A stretch of 64,000 nucleotides of DNA from Fallopia convolvulus (Eukaryota > Streptophyta > Magnoliopsida > Caryophyllales > Polygonaceae): contig OZ024721.1 in assembly GCA_964016875.1 (NCBI GenBank), positions 35,754,823 through 35,818,822 of the forward strand, read 5' to 3'. Each line of letters opens with the position of its first letter. Within the stretch, counting starts at the first letter, position 1. Of the stretch, positions 46,909 to 58,251 are shown piece after piece. The notes beneath the pieces are model-generated. The model was not told the origin of the DNA and ran no database searches. It saw only the letters and a program-made list of their open reading frames with translations. The position numbers and the translations under genes were made by a program.

Positions 46909-47267
46909 GTTGAAACATCAATCTCATCCTCAGTTTTAGAAAAAAAAAATTTGCATATATAAATGGGGTCTTAAATTATTACAAATCATTGAAGTATAAT
47001 ATATATAGGTTGTGCGGAGTAGAAAGTTTCCCCAAATAATGGAGCAATATAGCCAATTGTACTACATGGTGTGGGAATTAGGTTGTAGACTTTTTTTTCG
47101 AAAATTGAAACGTTCCAATTAATTCTAAATTTGACCGATATATCGATATTCTTTCTGTCTACTTGCATGATTTTATAAGCTCGTGGCATCTAGATTACAT
47201 GGACCATCGATAAAGCTTAACTAGGCACCCGACACTATGAAAATCAAATTAATTATAAGCTATATAT
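46909..47267. other. intergenic, nothing recognised
   Basis: Contains the right-hand target duplication (46909-46922) and then AT-rich sequence without a supported gene. Confidence 0.5.
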
Positions 47268-47817
47268 TAGGGGTGTTCAACGGGTCGGGTCGCCCGCGAC
47301 CCGTACCAACCCGACCCACAATTTGCGGGTTGCGAGTCGATCCGCGACCCGTGCGGGTCGGGTCGCGGGTCGAATTTTTTTATTTTGCGGGTCGCGGGTC
47401 GGGTTGGGTCAAACCCGCGCGGGTCGCGGGTCGACCCGCAATATTTTTAAAAATATATATTTTTATAATTTTATTAATGTATAAACTATTTTTTAATAAC
47501 AAAATCGATGGATTTACGGGTCGACCCGCAAACCCGACGGATTTTTTAACAAAATACATGTTTTTAGGTTAAAAATTAATTATTTTAGGTTAAAAATTAA
47601 TTTTTTTAGGTAAAAAAATTAGTTTTGACCCGATTAACTTAGTCAAACGGGTCAAGTGGGTCGACCCGCGACCCGACCCGTTAGACCCGCGACCCACGGG
47701 GTCGGGTCGCGGGTCAGGTTGCGGGTCAAAGGCAAAAAAATTTGCGGGTCGCGGGTCGACCCGCAACCCACAATTTCGGGTCGCGGGTCGACCCGACCCG
47801 ACCCATGAACACCCCTA
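47268..47817. mobile_element. hAT-like MITE, GGGTCGCGGGTCGACCCGC interior
   Basis: A 550-bp element starting TAGGGGTGTTCA and ending TGAACACCCCTA, a 12-bp perfect terminal inverted repeat. Flanks CTATATAT on both sides suggest an 8-bp duplication, offset by two bases at the right edge. The interior is filled with direct and inverted copies of CGGGTCGCGGGT / ACCCGCGACCCG around an AT-rich core, so the whole folds on itself. No protein. Confidence 0.75.
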
Positions 47818-48020
47818 ATCTATATATATAGCTTAAGCACGATCAGTTTGCTTCATGAATTTTGATTATTTGTAAATTATAGTGACATATATATTGCATG
47901 GATCAAGGTTACAAATCGGCATTTAGAATGTCTTAATTGCGAGAATTGAAGAACAAGAGATCGAAATCCCAGAATTGGGGATTGGGGGACCGAATAATTC
48001 AGACAAGACAATTTAATAGT
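47818..48020. other. intergenic, nothing recognised
   Basis: AT-rich flank between the MITE and the LINE-3 target duplication. Confidence 0.5.
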
Positions 48021-48036
48021 CAAAGCTGAGCATTCT
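48021..48036 (+). repeat. LINE-3 target-site duplication, left
   Basis: CAAAGCTGAGCATTCT, repeated exactly at 54001-54016. Confidence 0.93.
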
Positions 48037-48101
48037 TTTTTTTTTGTTCAAAGGGGAGAGGGCAATGCCCTGAATAAATTAATAAACCAACAGATTACAA
48101 C

Positions 48102-49043
48102 TTACAGCATAGTAACTGAGTCTTTCAACAAAAAACTAGACAAAGAAGAAGGAGGTTCATCAAATTTATTCAAATAAAAACTACCAATTAAAGCTAGATT
48201 GGCTAGGTGATCAGCAGCTGCATTTGCAGTACGAGCGATATGAGAAACCTCAAACTCCAAGGTGGCGCTACTCAACAGCTGCTTGCACTGGCGGATCAAA
48301 GATAAATCAGGGTGAGCAATGGGCAAAGGGAAGTTCAGAAGAGAAACCACAACAGAGGAATCCGACTCAATGATAAGCTTTGTTAGGCCAAGAGAAATTC
48401 CCTCTTTAATCCCATAATAGAGTGCCCAAAGTTCGGCTCTCAAGGCTTTATAGTGGCCACATTGGAAGGTAAAACCAGCTATAAAATTACCTTCATGATC
48501 TCTGAAGAGGCCACCTCCACCAGCTTCACCCGGGTTCCCTTTCGGCGCGCCATCGACATTAAGCTTAGGGCAGCCCGGCGGAGGAGCTTTCCAGCTTTTT
48601 GCGGTGTCTAATCCAGCAGCCTCAGACGCTTTAAATTTCAAAGAAATCAGGTCTTTGTAGCGCCAGTAGTCATCAGTGATGGTTACTACAGTTGAGGAGA
48701 GGGAGTCGATCATGTCAGAGTCATTGAAAATAATGGAATTTCTATACTTCCATGTATACCAAAGCATGTTAGCAAAAGTGCTAGCCGACTTGTCTCCGGG
48801 TTTAATGTTTGTGATAATCCAATCAGCCAAGCTAAGCGAGAAAAAATTTGCAGGTATAGAATTACCGTAAATGGCGAGCCACACCATTCGTATTCGATCA
48901 CAATCCCGAAGGAGATGTAATTCCGTTTCCTCCATTTGGCAACGAGGGCAAGCCGGTGAGGAGGCTAAGTGGCGATGATATCTGTTGGAATTGCACATCA
49001 AGCAATTATTCAGCAATAAATAAATGAAGTGGCGGACTCGATG
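48102..49043 (-). pseudogene. LINE-3 ORF2 C-terminal part: zf-RVT and RNase H
   Basis: In the same frame as the RT segment, separated from it only by the TAG at 49044-49046. Counting from the first conserved codon at 49016, it shows a CCHC finger (C23, C26, H34, C39) and an RNase H fold with all four acidic residues in place: D155 (LNVDGAPKGNPG), E195 (LRAELWAL), D219 (IIESDS) and D269 (NAAADHLAN). The RNase H itself looks catalytically competent by motif. Confidence 0.88.
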
Positions 49044-51497
49044 CTAAACTTGGATTTTCCAAACCAGCCCCCAGTTAACAACAGCAGTAGCAGGTGAAGA
49101 TCCCTGAGAACGAACAATTTTCATGGCAGATTTTGTGGAGAAAATGCCCGAAGAGGAAGGACCCCAATAAACACTGTCCCTTTCATCTGGATCAGAGCTA
49201 ACCGAAAATGCTGATAAAGCAAGCTTAACCGATGGAGGGAGGTAGCTTTCGAGAGCATGCCAATTCCAAGTGGAGCCAGCCCAAAGCTCAACGACAGTAG
49301 CGCCAAGGAGAGGCTCTGGGACTGGGATTATAGCAACATCGACAAGGAGTTCATCACCGAGCCAGGGATGGAGCCAAAAGAGGGTGGTGAGGCCATTCCC
49401 AATAGAAACACGAACCCCCTTCGAGAGCGTAGCAGCCCCCTGAATTACACCTTTCCACATATATGAAGATCTAGGCCTCGGTGTAAACATGTCAATATCG
49501 TTTCTGTTGTTACAGTATTTGCCTCGCAGAAGCTTGCACCACAGTGTGTTAGGTTCCATCAACATTCTCCAACCGAGTTTGGCTAAGATTGCATCATTCG
49601 CATGACGCATTGACCGAATTCCCAGTCCCCCTTCCAACCTTGGACGAAAGATTTTATCTTTAGATAGAAGATGCATTTTCTTTGAGTCATGTGTTGATCC
49701 CCAAACAAAATCACAAACAGCTCTATCGATATTATCACAAATTCCCCGAGGAACGAGCGTAGATTGCATAACATATATGGGCAAACTTGTAAGCACCGAG
49801 TTTGCAAGGGTTGTTCTTCCCGCCATAGACAAACATCTTGCTTGCCAACCTCTTAATCGAGAGGAGACCTTATCCAACAGAAAAGAATATTGATCCGACG
49901 TCATTTTACCACAAGTAGTTGGGACACCTAAGTAGGTTCCCATGTCATCAGCTATTGGCATTGATAGAGAGGAGCTAATAGCAGTTTGAACAGAGCTTTG
50001 AACTTTTCTAGAGAAAATAACAGAGCTCTTATGATAGTTGACACGCTCACCAGAGATGTTACAAAATAATTCAAGACACCCCTTAATAACCGCTGCTTTC
50101 TCAAGAGAAGCCTCCGCAAATAAAACGAGACCGTCGGCGAAGAAAAGATGTGATAGAGAAATTCCACCAATATCAATCGGCTTCCAACTAGAGTTCATAA
50201 CCGCCTCTTGGATAATGTGGGAGAGGCGCTCCATACAGAGAAGGAAAAGATACGGGGAGAGCGGATCTCCTTGACGCACACAACGAGAAGGCTTAAAAGG
50301 TTCAGTGCGAACACCTTGCCAGAGAATTTCCATGTTTCCCTCGGTTTGTGTTTTCATAATAATATCCACCAGATTTTGTGGAATGTGAGCATTCACCAGT
50401 GTTTCTTTCAGAAAACTCCAGCTTACTCTATCATAAGCTTTGGCAAGATCCACTTTAAGCATCATCCATCTAGCAGTGCCATTTCTAGCCGACATTGTGT
50501 GAAGAACTTCCTGAACGATAACAACGTTGTCAATGACTTGGCGACCAGGGATAAAGCTCGCTTGAGCAGGGGATACAATGTGCGGAAGAGCTGGTTTTAA
50601 TCGATTCACAATTGCCTTAGTGGCGATTTTGAAAGCCACATTCAAGAGTGAAATCGGTCTAAAGTCATCCGGCGTGGATGGAGTTTCAACTTTTGAAATC
50701 AGAGTAATAAGAGCATCAACACAACTAGAAGGAAGGCGGCCAAAGTTAAGAATATCCAGGATAGAGCTAGTCACTTGATCGCCTACTTTGGGCCAGTTCT
50801 TTTGAAAGAAAATAGTCGGATATCCTTCAGGACCCGGAGCCTTGAACGGATGCATTAAGTTGAGAGCATGACACACCTCTTCACGAGTAAAAGAACTAGC
50901 AAGGGAATCACGATGGGGGCTATCCAGAGGGGGAAAAGAAATTGCACAAGAGTAGTCTATAGCAGGATGGTTCACCTCTGCATTGAATAGATTAATAAAG
51001 AAGTCTCGAACAAGACCTTGAATAACAGAGGTATCACTGATCCAATTCCCATCAGAGTCTTGCAGAGAAGATACTCGGTTCGTGTTTCTACGCACAACAA
51101 TAGATAAGTGGTAGAAGCGAGTGTTGAGATCTCCTTCGAGGAGAAAATTAGCTCTTGATTTTTGGAACCAGAAAACTTGTTCCTGGTGTAAGATAGAATT
51201 AAGTTCCTGTCGTAGCTTTCTGTCAAGATCAATTAACCGTTGGGATGGTCGAGATTGCAGCGTTTTGGCTATTCCTTCAATTCGAGCCCAAAGACGACGC
51301 TTGTTGTGGAAGATATTACCAAACACATTGCGATTCCAGTTATTGAGATCACCAGTAAGAGACTCAAGGGAGGAAAATAAATCCGTTCTCAAGCCTAGCT
51401 GCATTATAAGTTTCTTCAAAGTTACCACAAGTCCAAGTGAAAGAGGGTCCAGAAAAACCAAGATCAATGAGTTGAAGGTTATCGACTTTCTCCGCAA
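49044..51497 (-). pseudogene. LINE-3 ORF2: reverse transcriptase
   Basis: An 817-residue segment. RT domain about 265-540, with D350 in LKVDLAKAYDRV and RQGDPLSPYLF at 408-418. The active-site box reads FFADGLVLF (453-456 FADG) instead of FADD, so one catalytic Asp is Gly and the enzyme should be inactive. The C-terminus enters zf-RVT (WGLVWKIQ) and meets a TAG. The first 30 residues overlap the endonuclease reading in another frame, and about 100 residues usually found between endonuclease and RT are missing. Confidence 0.9.
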
Positions 51498-51990
51498 AGG
51501 TAAGAGAAGATTGGATTGTGGCTTCCGAATGCCTTATCCTCTCATGGCCTCCAAGTGTTGCGTTAAAGTCACCAGCAAGAAGCCAGGGCTTATTGTTTAT
51601 ACGAGCAAAATCCGCTAAGTGATCCCAAAGCTCAAGTCTTCGGGTGGGATTTGGCGCTGCATAGATAGCCGATAGTAACCATGGTTCAGTTTCACGTCGA
51701 ACAACTTCGACAGTGATGTGTTGTCTATGAATAGATATGAGGGTAACCGTAACCTCATTGGTATGCCAAAAAATCCAGATACCTCCAGCAAAGCCTTCAG
51801 CTTCCACTCTAAGAAGGCCATCATATTGAATGCGCCTACAAACATCATCCGCTCGATCACCACTAATCCGAGGCTCGACAAGTGCAAGGACAGTAGGATG
51901 GTGCAAGCGAATTAATTCCCGAAGTGAGTTGTGAAATCTAGAATTTCCTGCTCCACGAACATTCCAAACCATCAAACTTAAGCAATCCAT
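51364..51990 (-). pseudogene. LINE-3 ORF2: endonuclease domain
   Basis: ATG at 51990. Endonuclease/exonuclease/phosphatase fold: MVWNVRGAG (catalytic Asn), LALVEPRIS (Glu), AIYAAPN, and LLAGDFNATLGG (Asp and Asn). It ends at 51364 soon after SFTWTCGN, so the C-terminal S-D-H motif is lost to a deletion or frameshift. A longer upstream open stretch (to 52260) overlaps ORF1 in another frame and is not used. Confidence 0.85.
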
Positions 51991-52051
51991 AGAAGAACCA
52001 GTATTAATTAAAGAGCGAAACACCGGAAAATCATCTAGGCGAGTGATCGCA

Positions 52052-52864
52052 CTAGTGAGATTCGGAGGCATTGAGACTCTGCACAGGAGAGAAATCTCCT
52101 CCATCATTAGTGGTAGAAACTCGATCATCATTATGTTCGCCAAGCGAGGAAGGGAGGGCAGAAACGACCTCGTCCTGTTTTGGGATAGAAGGATACTCTG
52201 CCTGTTGGTGGTGGTTGAGCGGGTTACTGTTGGCAGGGATCTCCGGATTCCTCTGGTCATCTTGAGAAGGGGAGCACGGCACCAGCACAGATTCCGGGGG
52301 TTGTTTCAGGGCAGGAGAGACAACGTGAGGAATTGGCGGAATAATAATGGAGTTGGCATCAAACAGGGGAATGGTTTGGTTAGGCGTCCCCGTGACAATG
52401 GGTGGATGTTCCTGACTTGTTTTGGATAGAATTTCGGTTATTTTTTGATGAAATTTTTTTGTTTCCACAAGGGAAGATTTGGCGGTTGATCTGGCAGGAT
52501 TACGATTGATAGAAGATTGTGCAGCCTCTCTCCGCGCTTTGTGTTTTTCATTGACCGTAATTAGTTTGCCATAATCTTTTAATTGCCTTATCTTAGGAGG
52601 TTGTTCATAGGATTTGCCCTGACTGTTTTGGAAAACTTCCGGATTTACCGGAATTGAAGATACGATTTGCATAGGTTCCACATTCAAGTTTGAATTTTTT
52701 CCCGCCGAATTTGCCACCACCGTTGCACCTTGGCCAACGTTACTGTCGGCGATCGAAGGCTCTCCGGAGTCATGCTCTAATACAACATAGTCATCTCCAT
52801 TTTCCAGAATAGCAAATCTCGATCCACTTGAAAAGGGAGTTTTGTTTGGGCTAACAGTCGACAT
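52052..52864 (-). pseudogene. LINE-3 ORF1 C-terminal part
   Basis: 270 residues in the same frame as the first part of ORF1, after two stops (TAA at 52880-52882 and TAG just before ATG 52864). It begins near SGSRFAILENGDD, a motif usual in the middle of plant LINE ORF1. The rest is low-complexity and rich in P, S, N and Q. Confidence 0.7.
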
Positions 52865-52879
52865 CTACTGAACTGACTT

Positions 52880-53941
52880 TTATTTTGGCTTCGGAGTCTT
52901 TCCATGACTAGCAGCAGGACCACGCTGTGTAACATGCCTGTCATTTTCTTTGGCCTCCACTACAGGCTTTGGTGGTTGATTTTTTGGCCTCGTTTTTCTG
53001 ATCGACTTCATCCAATCCCCATACATCCCCTTGCATGCTCTCGCAATTTCGTGGAATGTAGACGGACTAGATTGAGGGGGTGAAATTGAAGAGCTATTAC
53101 CCACTGTTTTGCTTGAAGAGATGTTGCCATTAAGGATGCCAATCGTAGTAGGGTGCGCCATTGAAGTCGAACTAGACGGTCGAAAGGGGCAATTTGTCTT
53201 AACATGTCCAAAATGCCCACATTCAAAACAAATCGTCGGGAGTCCTTCATACTCCACTAAGTAATGGTTTCCGTTGATGCTAATTGTCCCTTTAAGTGGT
53301 TTCTCGAGGTTTATCTCCACACATATTCGTGCAAATTTACCCCTGTTCATGAAGAGAGTTTTAGGGTCGACACGAATAGGATTGCCAATTCCTGTTGCTA
53401 TTTTCAAGAGCACATGTTCCTCGTACAAAGTGACCGGAAGGTCGGAGATCCTGATCCAGGCAGGGGTAGTCTTTATTGGCTCTGAGGTACGTAGAGTTGG
53501 AGTCCATTGCCTAACTGTCATGCAGCGGCCAAATACTGTCCAATGTCCAGAAGTTAGCGTTGTCATGAATTCCTCCTCTTGTTCAAATCGAACAAGGAAA
53601 CAACCATGCGTGAGGTCAATTATTTGCATCCGATTGGAGAATCTCCACATGTCTCGTATCTTTTTCTCCATGATTGGGAATGCAACAGTGTGGCCAAGAA
53701 GTTTAACAACCACTGACTTCTCCCAAACAGAGGCAAGTGCTTTCATCACGTCTTCAGCAATGGTAATCGCTGGATCACCATCATCTCCATCGGGAAAAGC
53801 CACATTTATTTTCCCTTCAAGGAACTTCTTGTCAATCATTGTTTTATGCTGGTTCTTTCCGCCTGTGACCACTACCTCTTTCCAAGAGAATGGTGGATCG
53901 GGTGGTTTCTCCGGTGGACGTCCACCGGCCGTCTCATCTAG
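52880..53941 (-). pseudogene. LINE-3 ORF1 N-terminal part: DUF4283 and zinc knuckle
   Basis: Open from 53941 with no ATG; a TAA at 53942-53944 follows a possible ATG at 53947, so the original start codon region is broken by one stop. Counting from 53872, DUF4283 covers about 50-190 (WRFSNRMQIIDLTHGCFLVRF, AWIRISDLPVTLY in part). The CCHC knuckle is C215, C218, H223, C228. ORF1 proteins of this type bind LINE RNA. Confidence 0.85.
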
Positions 53942-54000
53942 TTACATATCCGAGCCGACGGAGTTTTCTTTTGTATGAAGTTTTTCTCTAAAGACAATTT

Positions 54001-54016
54001 CAAAGCTGAGCATTCT
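54001..54016 (+). repeat. LINE-3 target-site duplication, right
   Basis: CAAAGCTGAGCATTCT, marking the 5' end of the minus-strand LINE. Confidence 0.93.
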
Positions 54017-54137
54017 GTTTGGTGGGAAAAGGAACATGATCCCGGCCCGTCCCGACACTATTCCACTTTCGATCATAGTTTTAATGTATAATGATAAGTA
54101 CATAAATTAAGGCTCCGTTCAATAACTGTATGATGAT

Positions 54138-54155
54138 ATAAACTGGATAAGCTTG
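54138..54155 (+). repeat. LINE-4 target-site duplication, left
   Basis: ATAAACTGGATAAGCTTG, repeated exactly at 57011-57028. Confidence 0.93.
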
Positions 54156-55216
54156 GAGCCTTTGTTAACAACCGGTCCATCCAAGATAATGTACTTATTG
54201 CCCATGAAATTTTCCACTCGTTTAGAGGAAGTAAGGCAAAAGATGGTTGGGTTGCAGTTAAACTTGATATGGAAAAAGCGTACGATAGAGTGGATTTAGA
54301 TTTTCTCTTTCTAATCCTAGGAAAGTTTGACTTTGACAAGAAATTTATAGGATGGATCCAAGAATGTGTCTGTACTGTATCATTTTCGGATCTTGTGAAT
54401 AATGGACCAACAGAACCGTTCGTTCAGTAGCGAGGACTACGCCAAGGTGACCCGTTATCTCCCTTTCTGTTTGTCATTGGAGCAGAAATTCTAGCTAGGA
54501 AGCTGTAAGCAATAAGTAACTTCGATAGGAAATCCATCGGCTTCCCTATTTCTCGTGGTGGAACTAGGATCCCATTTCTAGCCTTTGCAGATGACATAAT
54601 TATTTTTGTCAAAGGAACTCAAGGTTCATTTTCGAAAATTAAGGAAGTTATTGACGCATATTGTAATATATCAGGACAAAAGGTAAATTTCCACAAATCA
54701 GCTTTCCAAACCTCTAAGAATGTTAACAACCAACAAAAACAACAAATCCAACAAGCTTTGGGTATTACCATGATGACTGATTTAGAAAAATATTTAGGAT
54801 GTCCTATTATAAGTGGGAGAGTAAACAAGGAAACTTTTAAAGACACAATTGGAAAAGCACAAGTCCAACTTACAAAATGGAAAGCGAACAACCTATCACA
54901 AGAAGAGAGAACAACATTAATCAAAGCAAACTTAGCTACCAAACCAAACTATATCATGCAAAGTTTCATGCTACCAAACAAAATTCATGAAGAAATGGAT
55001 AGAATTAATAGGGGATTTTTTTGGAATACAGATCAACAATATAAACCACTTATCGCATGGGATAAAATATGTAAGCCAAAGTCATCGGGAGGATTAGGCC
55101 TAAGGAAAACAGAACATATGAATAAAGCATTACAAATGAAACTATTATGGAAAATCCTGGCGGAACCGGACAATATATGGGTCCGAGTAATCAAAGAAAA
55201 ATACATGCGAAATGAT
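54156..55216 (+). pseudogene. LINE-4 RT region
   Basis: RT palm from QDNVLIAHEIFHSFRG through KLDMEKAYDRVD, RQGDPLSPFLF and FADDIIIF, then the thumb (54758-55216). The FADD box is intact, unlike LINE-3. A TAG at 54428-54430 and a TAA near 54506 break the frame. The segment is cut by the nested MITE at 55217. Confidence 0.82.
55209..55216 (+). repeat. nested MITE target duplication, left (GAAATGAT)
   Basis: Eight bases, repeated exactly at 55563-55570. Eight bp is the hAT duplication size. Confidence 0.9.
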
Positions 55217-55562
55217 TAGGGCTGAGCACGGTTCGGTTCAAACCGAAATTTTAAGCCGAACCGACCGAACCGAACCGAACCGAAACCGATATAATTCGGT
55301 TCGGTTTTCGGTTTAGGAATTTTCCAAATTTCGGTTTCGGTTCGGTTCGGTTTCGGTTCGGTTTTCGGTTAAATTTCGGTTCGGTTCGAATTTTCCAAAG
55401 AATAACCTTATATTTATGCAAAACCGACAAAAACCGAAACCGAACCGAACCGAACCGAACCAATTCGGTTCGGTTTTCGGTTCACATAAAATGGAATTTC
55501 GGTTTTCGGTTCGGTTCGGTTTTTGTCGGTTCGGTTCGGTTTTGAACCGATGCTCAACCCTA
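55217..55562. mobile_element. hAT-like MITE, GGTTCGGTT interior, inside LINE-4
   Basis: A 346-bp element with ends TAGGGCTGAGCA and TGCTCAACCCTA (one mismatch in twelve) and a perfect 8-bp duplication. The interior is made of CGGTTCGGTTTTCGGTT words and their complement around a short AT-rich centre. Without the element and one copy of the duplication, the LINE-4 reading frame is continuous across the site. Confidence 0.92.
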
Positions 55563-55570
55563 GAAATGAT

Positions 55571-56207
55571 GATTTATTTTCCTATAGACTGAAACAAAAC
55601 TCATCATGGCAATGGAAACGACTAATGAACCTACGAAAGGAGTTTGATAAAGGACTCATATGGCAAGTAGGAAATGGACAAATAATTAAATTTTGGGAAG
55701 ACAATTGGGCGTTGGATCACCCACTGAAAGAGTTGGCTCTACAAACATCCTTCCAAAAATGACACTGAAAAAGTTTCTGACTATATCATGGCGAATAAAA
55801 AATGGAACATACAACGATTAAAACAAGTTCTCCCTGATGAAATACTTAGCACTATTTTAGAGATAGTGATTCCGGAACATAACATTCAAGATCGACTGTA
55901 CTGGGCCCCTAGTAAGAATGGTTGGTTCTCAACCTTTTTAGCCATGAAACTGATAACACAAGACCAAAATCCAAACCCATCCACAATAGATTGGATATGG
56001 AAACTAGACATTATACCCAAAGTGAAGAATTTTATTTGGAAAATTAGCGCAAATGGATTGCCAACAAAAGAGAGGCTAAGAGAAAAACATGTGGCAACGC
56101 CAAGGGGATGTGTATTATGCAATTGTACAAACGAAAATATCACACACCTATTGACTAACTTCCCTTATACATTAAATACAATTAAAAGCATAAATCAGGC
56201 AACATAA
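55571..56207 (+). pseudogene. LINE-4 linker and zf-RVT region
   Basis: Follows the RT thumb: GLIWQVGNGQIIKFWEDNW, a frameshift near 55762-55790, then zf-RVT with WSTF-type segment, FIWKISANGLPTKERL and CVLCNCTNENITHLLTNF (C, C, H pattern, distal Cys replaced by Phe). Ends at a TAA at 56205-56207. Confidence 0.8.
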
Positions 56208-56252
56208 CAGACCATACGAGATTATGACCTAGGAAATAAAACACCAAAAACT

Positions 56253-56975
56253 ATGCTTACAGAATTATTCCATCTCCTGGGAAAAAAGAACTTCACTGAA
56301 TTAGCTGTTTCGTGGTGGAGTATATGGCATCAGAGAAATAAACTAACATTCCAACATACAGATAATATGATTCAGGATCTACCCTTATATATAAAATTAC
56401 AACTAGAACAATGGAAAAAATCAAAAATATGGAATGAAGATGAAAGTAAAATAAAAAACAGGAAGACGGAAAAACGAAAATCAAAACAAGAGCCATGGAA
56501 AAAACCACAAGTGGAGTTTACCAAATGTAATTTTGATGGATCAAAACTAAGCAATGGCAAAACCGCGGGAGGGGCTATCCTTAGGGACCACAATGGTAAG
56601 ATGATGGACTTAATATCAAATAAGTATGTAAACATTTCGGTACTTAAGACAGAAGCATTAGCTCTAAGAGACGGTGTAAATTTGGCACGAAAATGGAGAT
56701 GTAAGAATATAGAAATAGAAGGGGATAATATTTAGGTTATAAAAGCTGCTCAGGGATGTAGAAATTGCCCATGGGAAATTGAAATGATTATGGTTGATGT
56801 TCTGGTCTCTCTCCAAGAGTTTCAGAACATTAAAATCCTTCATGTTAACAGAGTGTCTAATACTGTGGCCGACCATATTACCAGAATGGGCCACAATCTC
56901 TCTGTTGCAGATATTCGGAATCACCCAGAACTTAAAGTTCTCATCCGTCAGGATGCCCTAGGACGCCCTCCTTAG
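56253..56975 (+). pseudogene. LINE-4 RNase H domain
   Basis: KCNFDGSKLSNGKTAGGAILRD (in part) supplies the first Asp, TEALALRDGVN the Glu, IEGDN the second Asp and TVADHITRM the distal Asp. A TAG at 56733-56735 follows GDNI and splits the domain into two segments in the same frame. It ends at DALGRPP before the 3' UTR. Confidence 0.85.
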
Positions 56976-57010
56976 CGGAGTGGTTCCTAATCCTTACCTA
57001 ATCAAAAAAA

Positions 57011-57028
57011 ATAAACTGGATAAGCTTG
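57011..57028 (+). repeat. LINE-4 target-site duplication, right
   Basis: ATAAACTGGATAAGCTTG directly after the poly(A) tail. Confidence 0.93.
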
Positions 57029-57167
57029 CGTAAAGCCGATTTTAGCTCTACCGAACAAAGTCAACATATCTAAACGACGATTAAACTAACAGGATGGTTC
57101 AAGTGATAATGGTTTTTCGGATGAAAAATAAGGATAAATTATTACCATTAGATTATGGGATGCAGAG

Positions 57168-57634
57168 TAGGGATGTATAAAAAATCTGTGGGGACGGGAA
57201 TCCGCGGGGATCCGCCTCTAATGGGGCGGGGATTCCCCGACTTAGTGGGGAACGGGGTTCATTTTCGTTCCCCGGTCGTCCCGAATCCCCGCTATATACA
57301 CCCGATATGTTTTTTTGTTTTTTTTTTAATTTATAAAACATAGAATAAGAAAATATTTTAAACATGATGTTATTTTTTAATTTAAAAGCTTATATATATA
57401 TATCTACAAATTATATAATGAAATTTAAATTTTATATTATTAAATTTGGTATTTGTAAATTTTTTAAAAGATTAAAATATTTTTTATAATAAACGGGGTC
57501 CCGTTAACAACCCGATAACTGACGAGGATTTCCCGCCCCGTTCCCCGCATGGATTAAACAGGGACGGGGCAGGGATGGGGGCATAATAGTATTCGGGGAT
57601 GGGGACGGAGAACGCCCCGCCCCACCCCGCCCTA
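57168..57634. mobile_element. hAT-like MITE, GGGGACGGGGA interior
   Basis: Ends TAGGGATGTATAAA and CCACCCCGCCCTA. The interior near both ends is made of GGGGAC/GTCCCC and CCCCG/CGGGG words in both orientations, with a long AT-rich centre (57300-57490). The inverted ends agree only in the outer TAGGG. No clear 8-bp duplication was found, so this is less certain than its three relatives. Confidence 0.5.
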
Positions 57635-58251
57635 GTATAAGAAGAGATAAGAATATAATAGTATTTTTTTTTTTATTTTTTTTTTTTTATATTTTAAAAA
57701 ATATATTTTTATGTATTTTTTCAAAATGTTTATTTTTCTTACTTATGCTATTACACTCAAATTTAGAGTGTTTCACAAAATGTTCATATATTTGAAACAC
57801 ATCTTCTAATTATAACTATGTGAGATTCACATATAATAATCTAAAAGTTCTAACCTAGATGTAAAATTCACTATAAATTCATATAACTTTTTATGTTAAA
57901 ACATAAATTAGAAAATTTTAAAATAGGGATATTGAACAACAAATGTCACTTTTTGTTTAAGTATCATTTAATATCACTAATATTTCATTAGTTCAATGGT
58001 AAAATTAATCTATACATGAATAAAATAGCCTATAGACTATAATCATATAAAATAATATTGTCAAGATTATAATTAGTCTTTTCATATGGCTAAAGTCCAC
58101 ATTCAAATTCAAATACTCTTCTTTGGTAAAATTCAAATACGAATACAACAATTAACAAATTTCTATAGTTAAATCTTTATCTATAATATATTATACAAAT
58201 TTTTATAATATATTATAAAAAAGTTAATCTATATCTATATATATATATATA
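57635..58251. other. AT-rich intergenic, no gene seen
   Basis: Long A and T runs and TA microsatellites. No supported coding sequence or terminal repeat. Confidence 0.5.

Larger units (their letters stand above)
48037..54000 (-). mobile_element. LINE-3, near full-length L1-type element
   Basis: A 5,964-bp minus-strand LINE with a 16-bp perfect target duplication and a poly(A) tail (T9 at 48037-48045). It has a short 5' UTR of about 50 bp, ORF1 (DUF4283 plus zinc knuckle), and ORF2 (endonuclease, RT, zf-RVT, RNase H). Inactivating changes are few: in-frame stops within ORF1, a frame break and shortened linker between endonuclease and RT, one TAG before the RNase H part, and FADG in RT. Confidence 0.93.
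54156..57010 (+). mobile_element. LINE-4, 5'-truncated, plus strand
   Basis: A 2,855-bp insertion (346 bp of which is a nested MITE) with an 18-bp target duplication and a tail CCTAATCCTTACCTAATC plus A8. It encodes part of RT to RNase H. Same family as LINE-2 but on the opposite strand. Confidence 0.93.

Noticed and set aside
47237..47572. Pro/Arg/Gly-rich frame
   Set aside because: It is the translation of the CGGGTCGCGGGT words of an hAT-like MITE.
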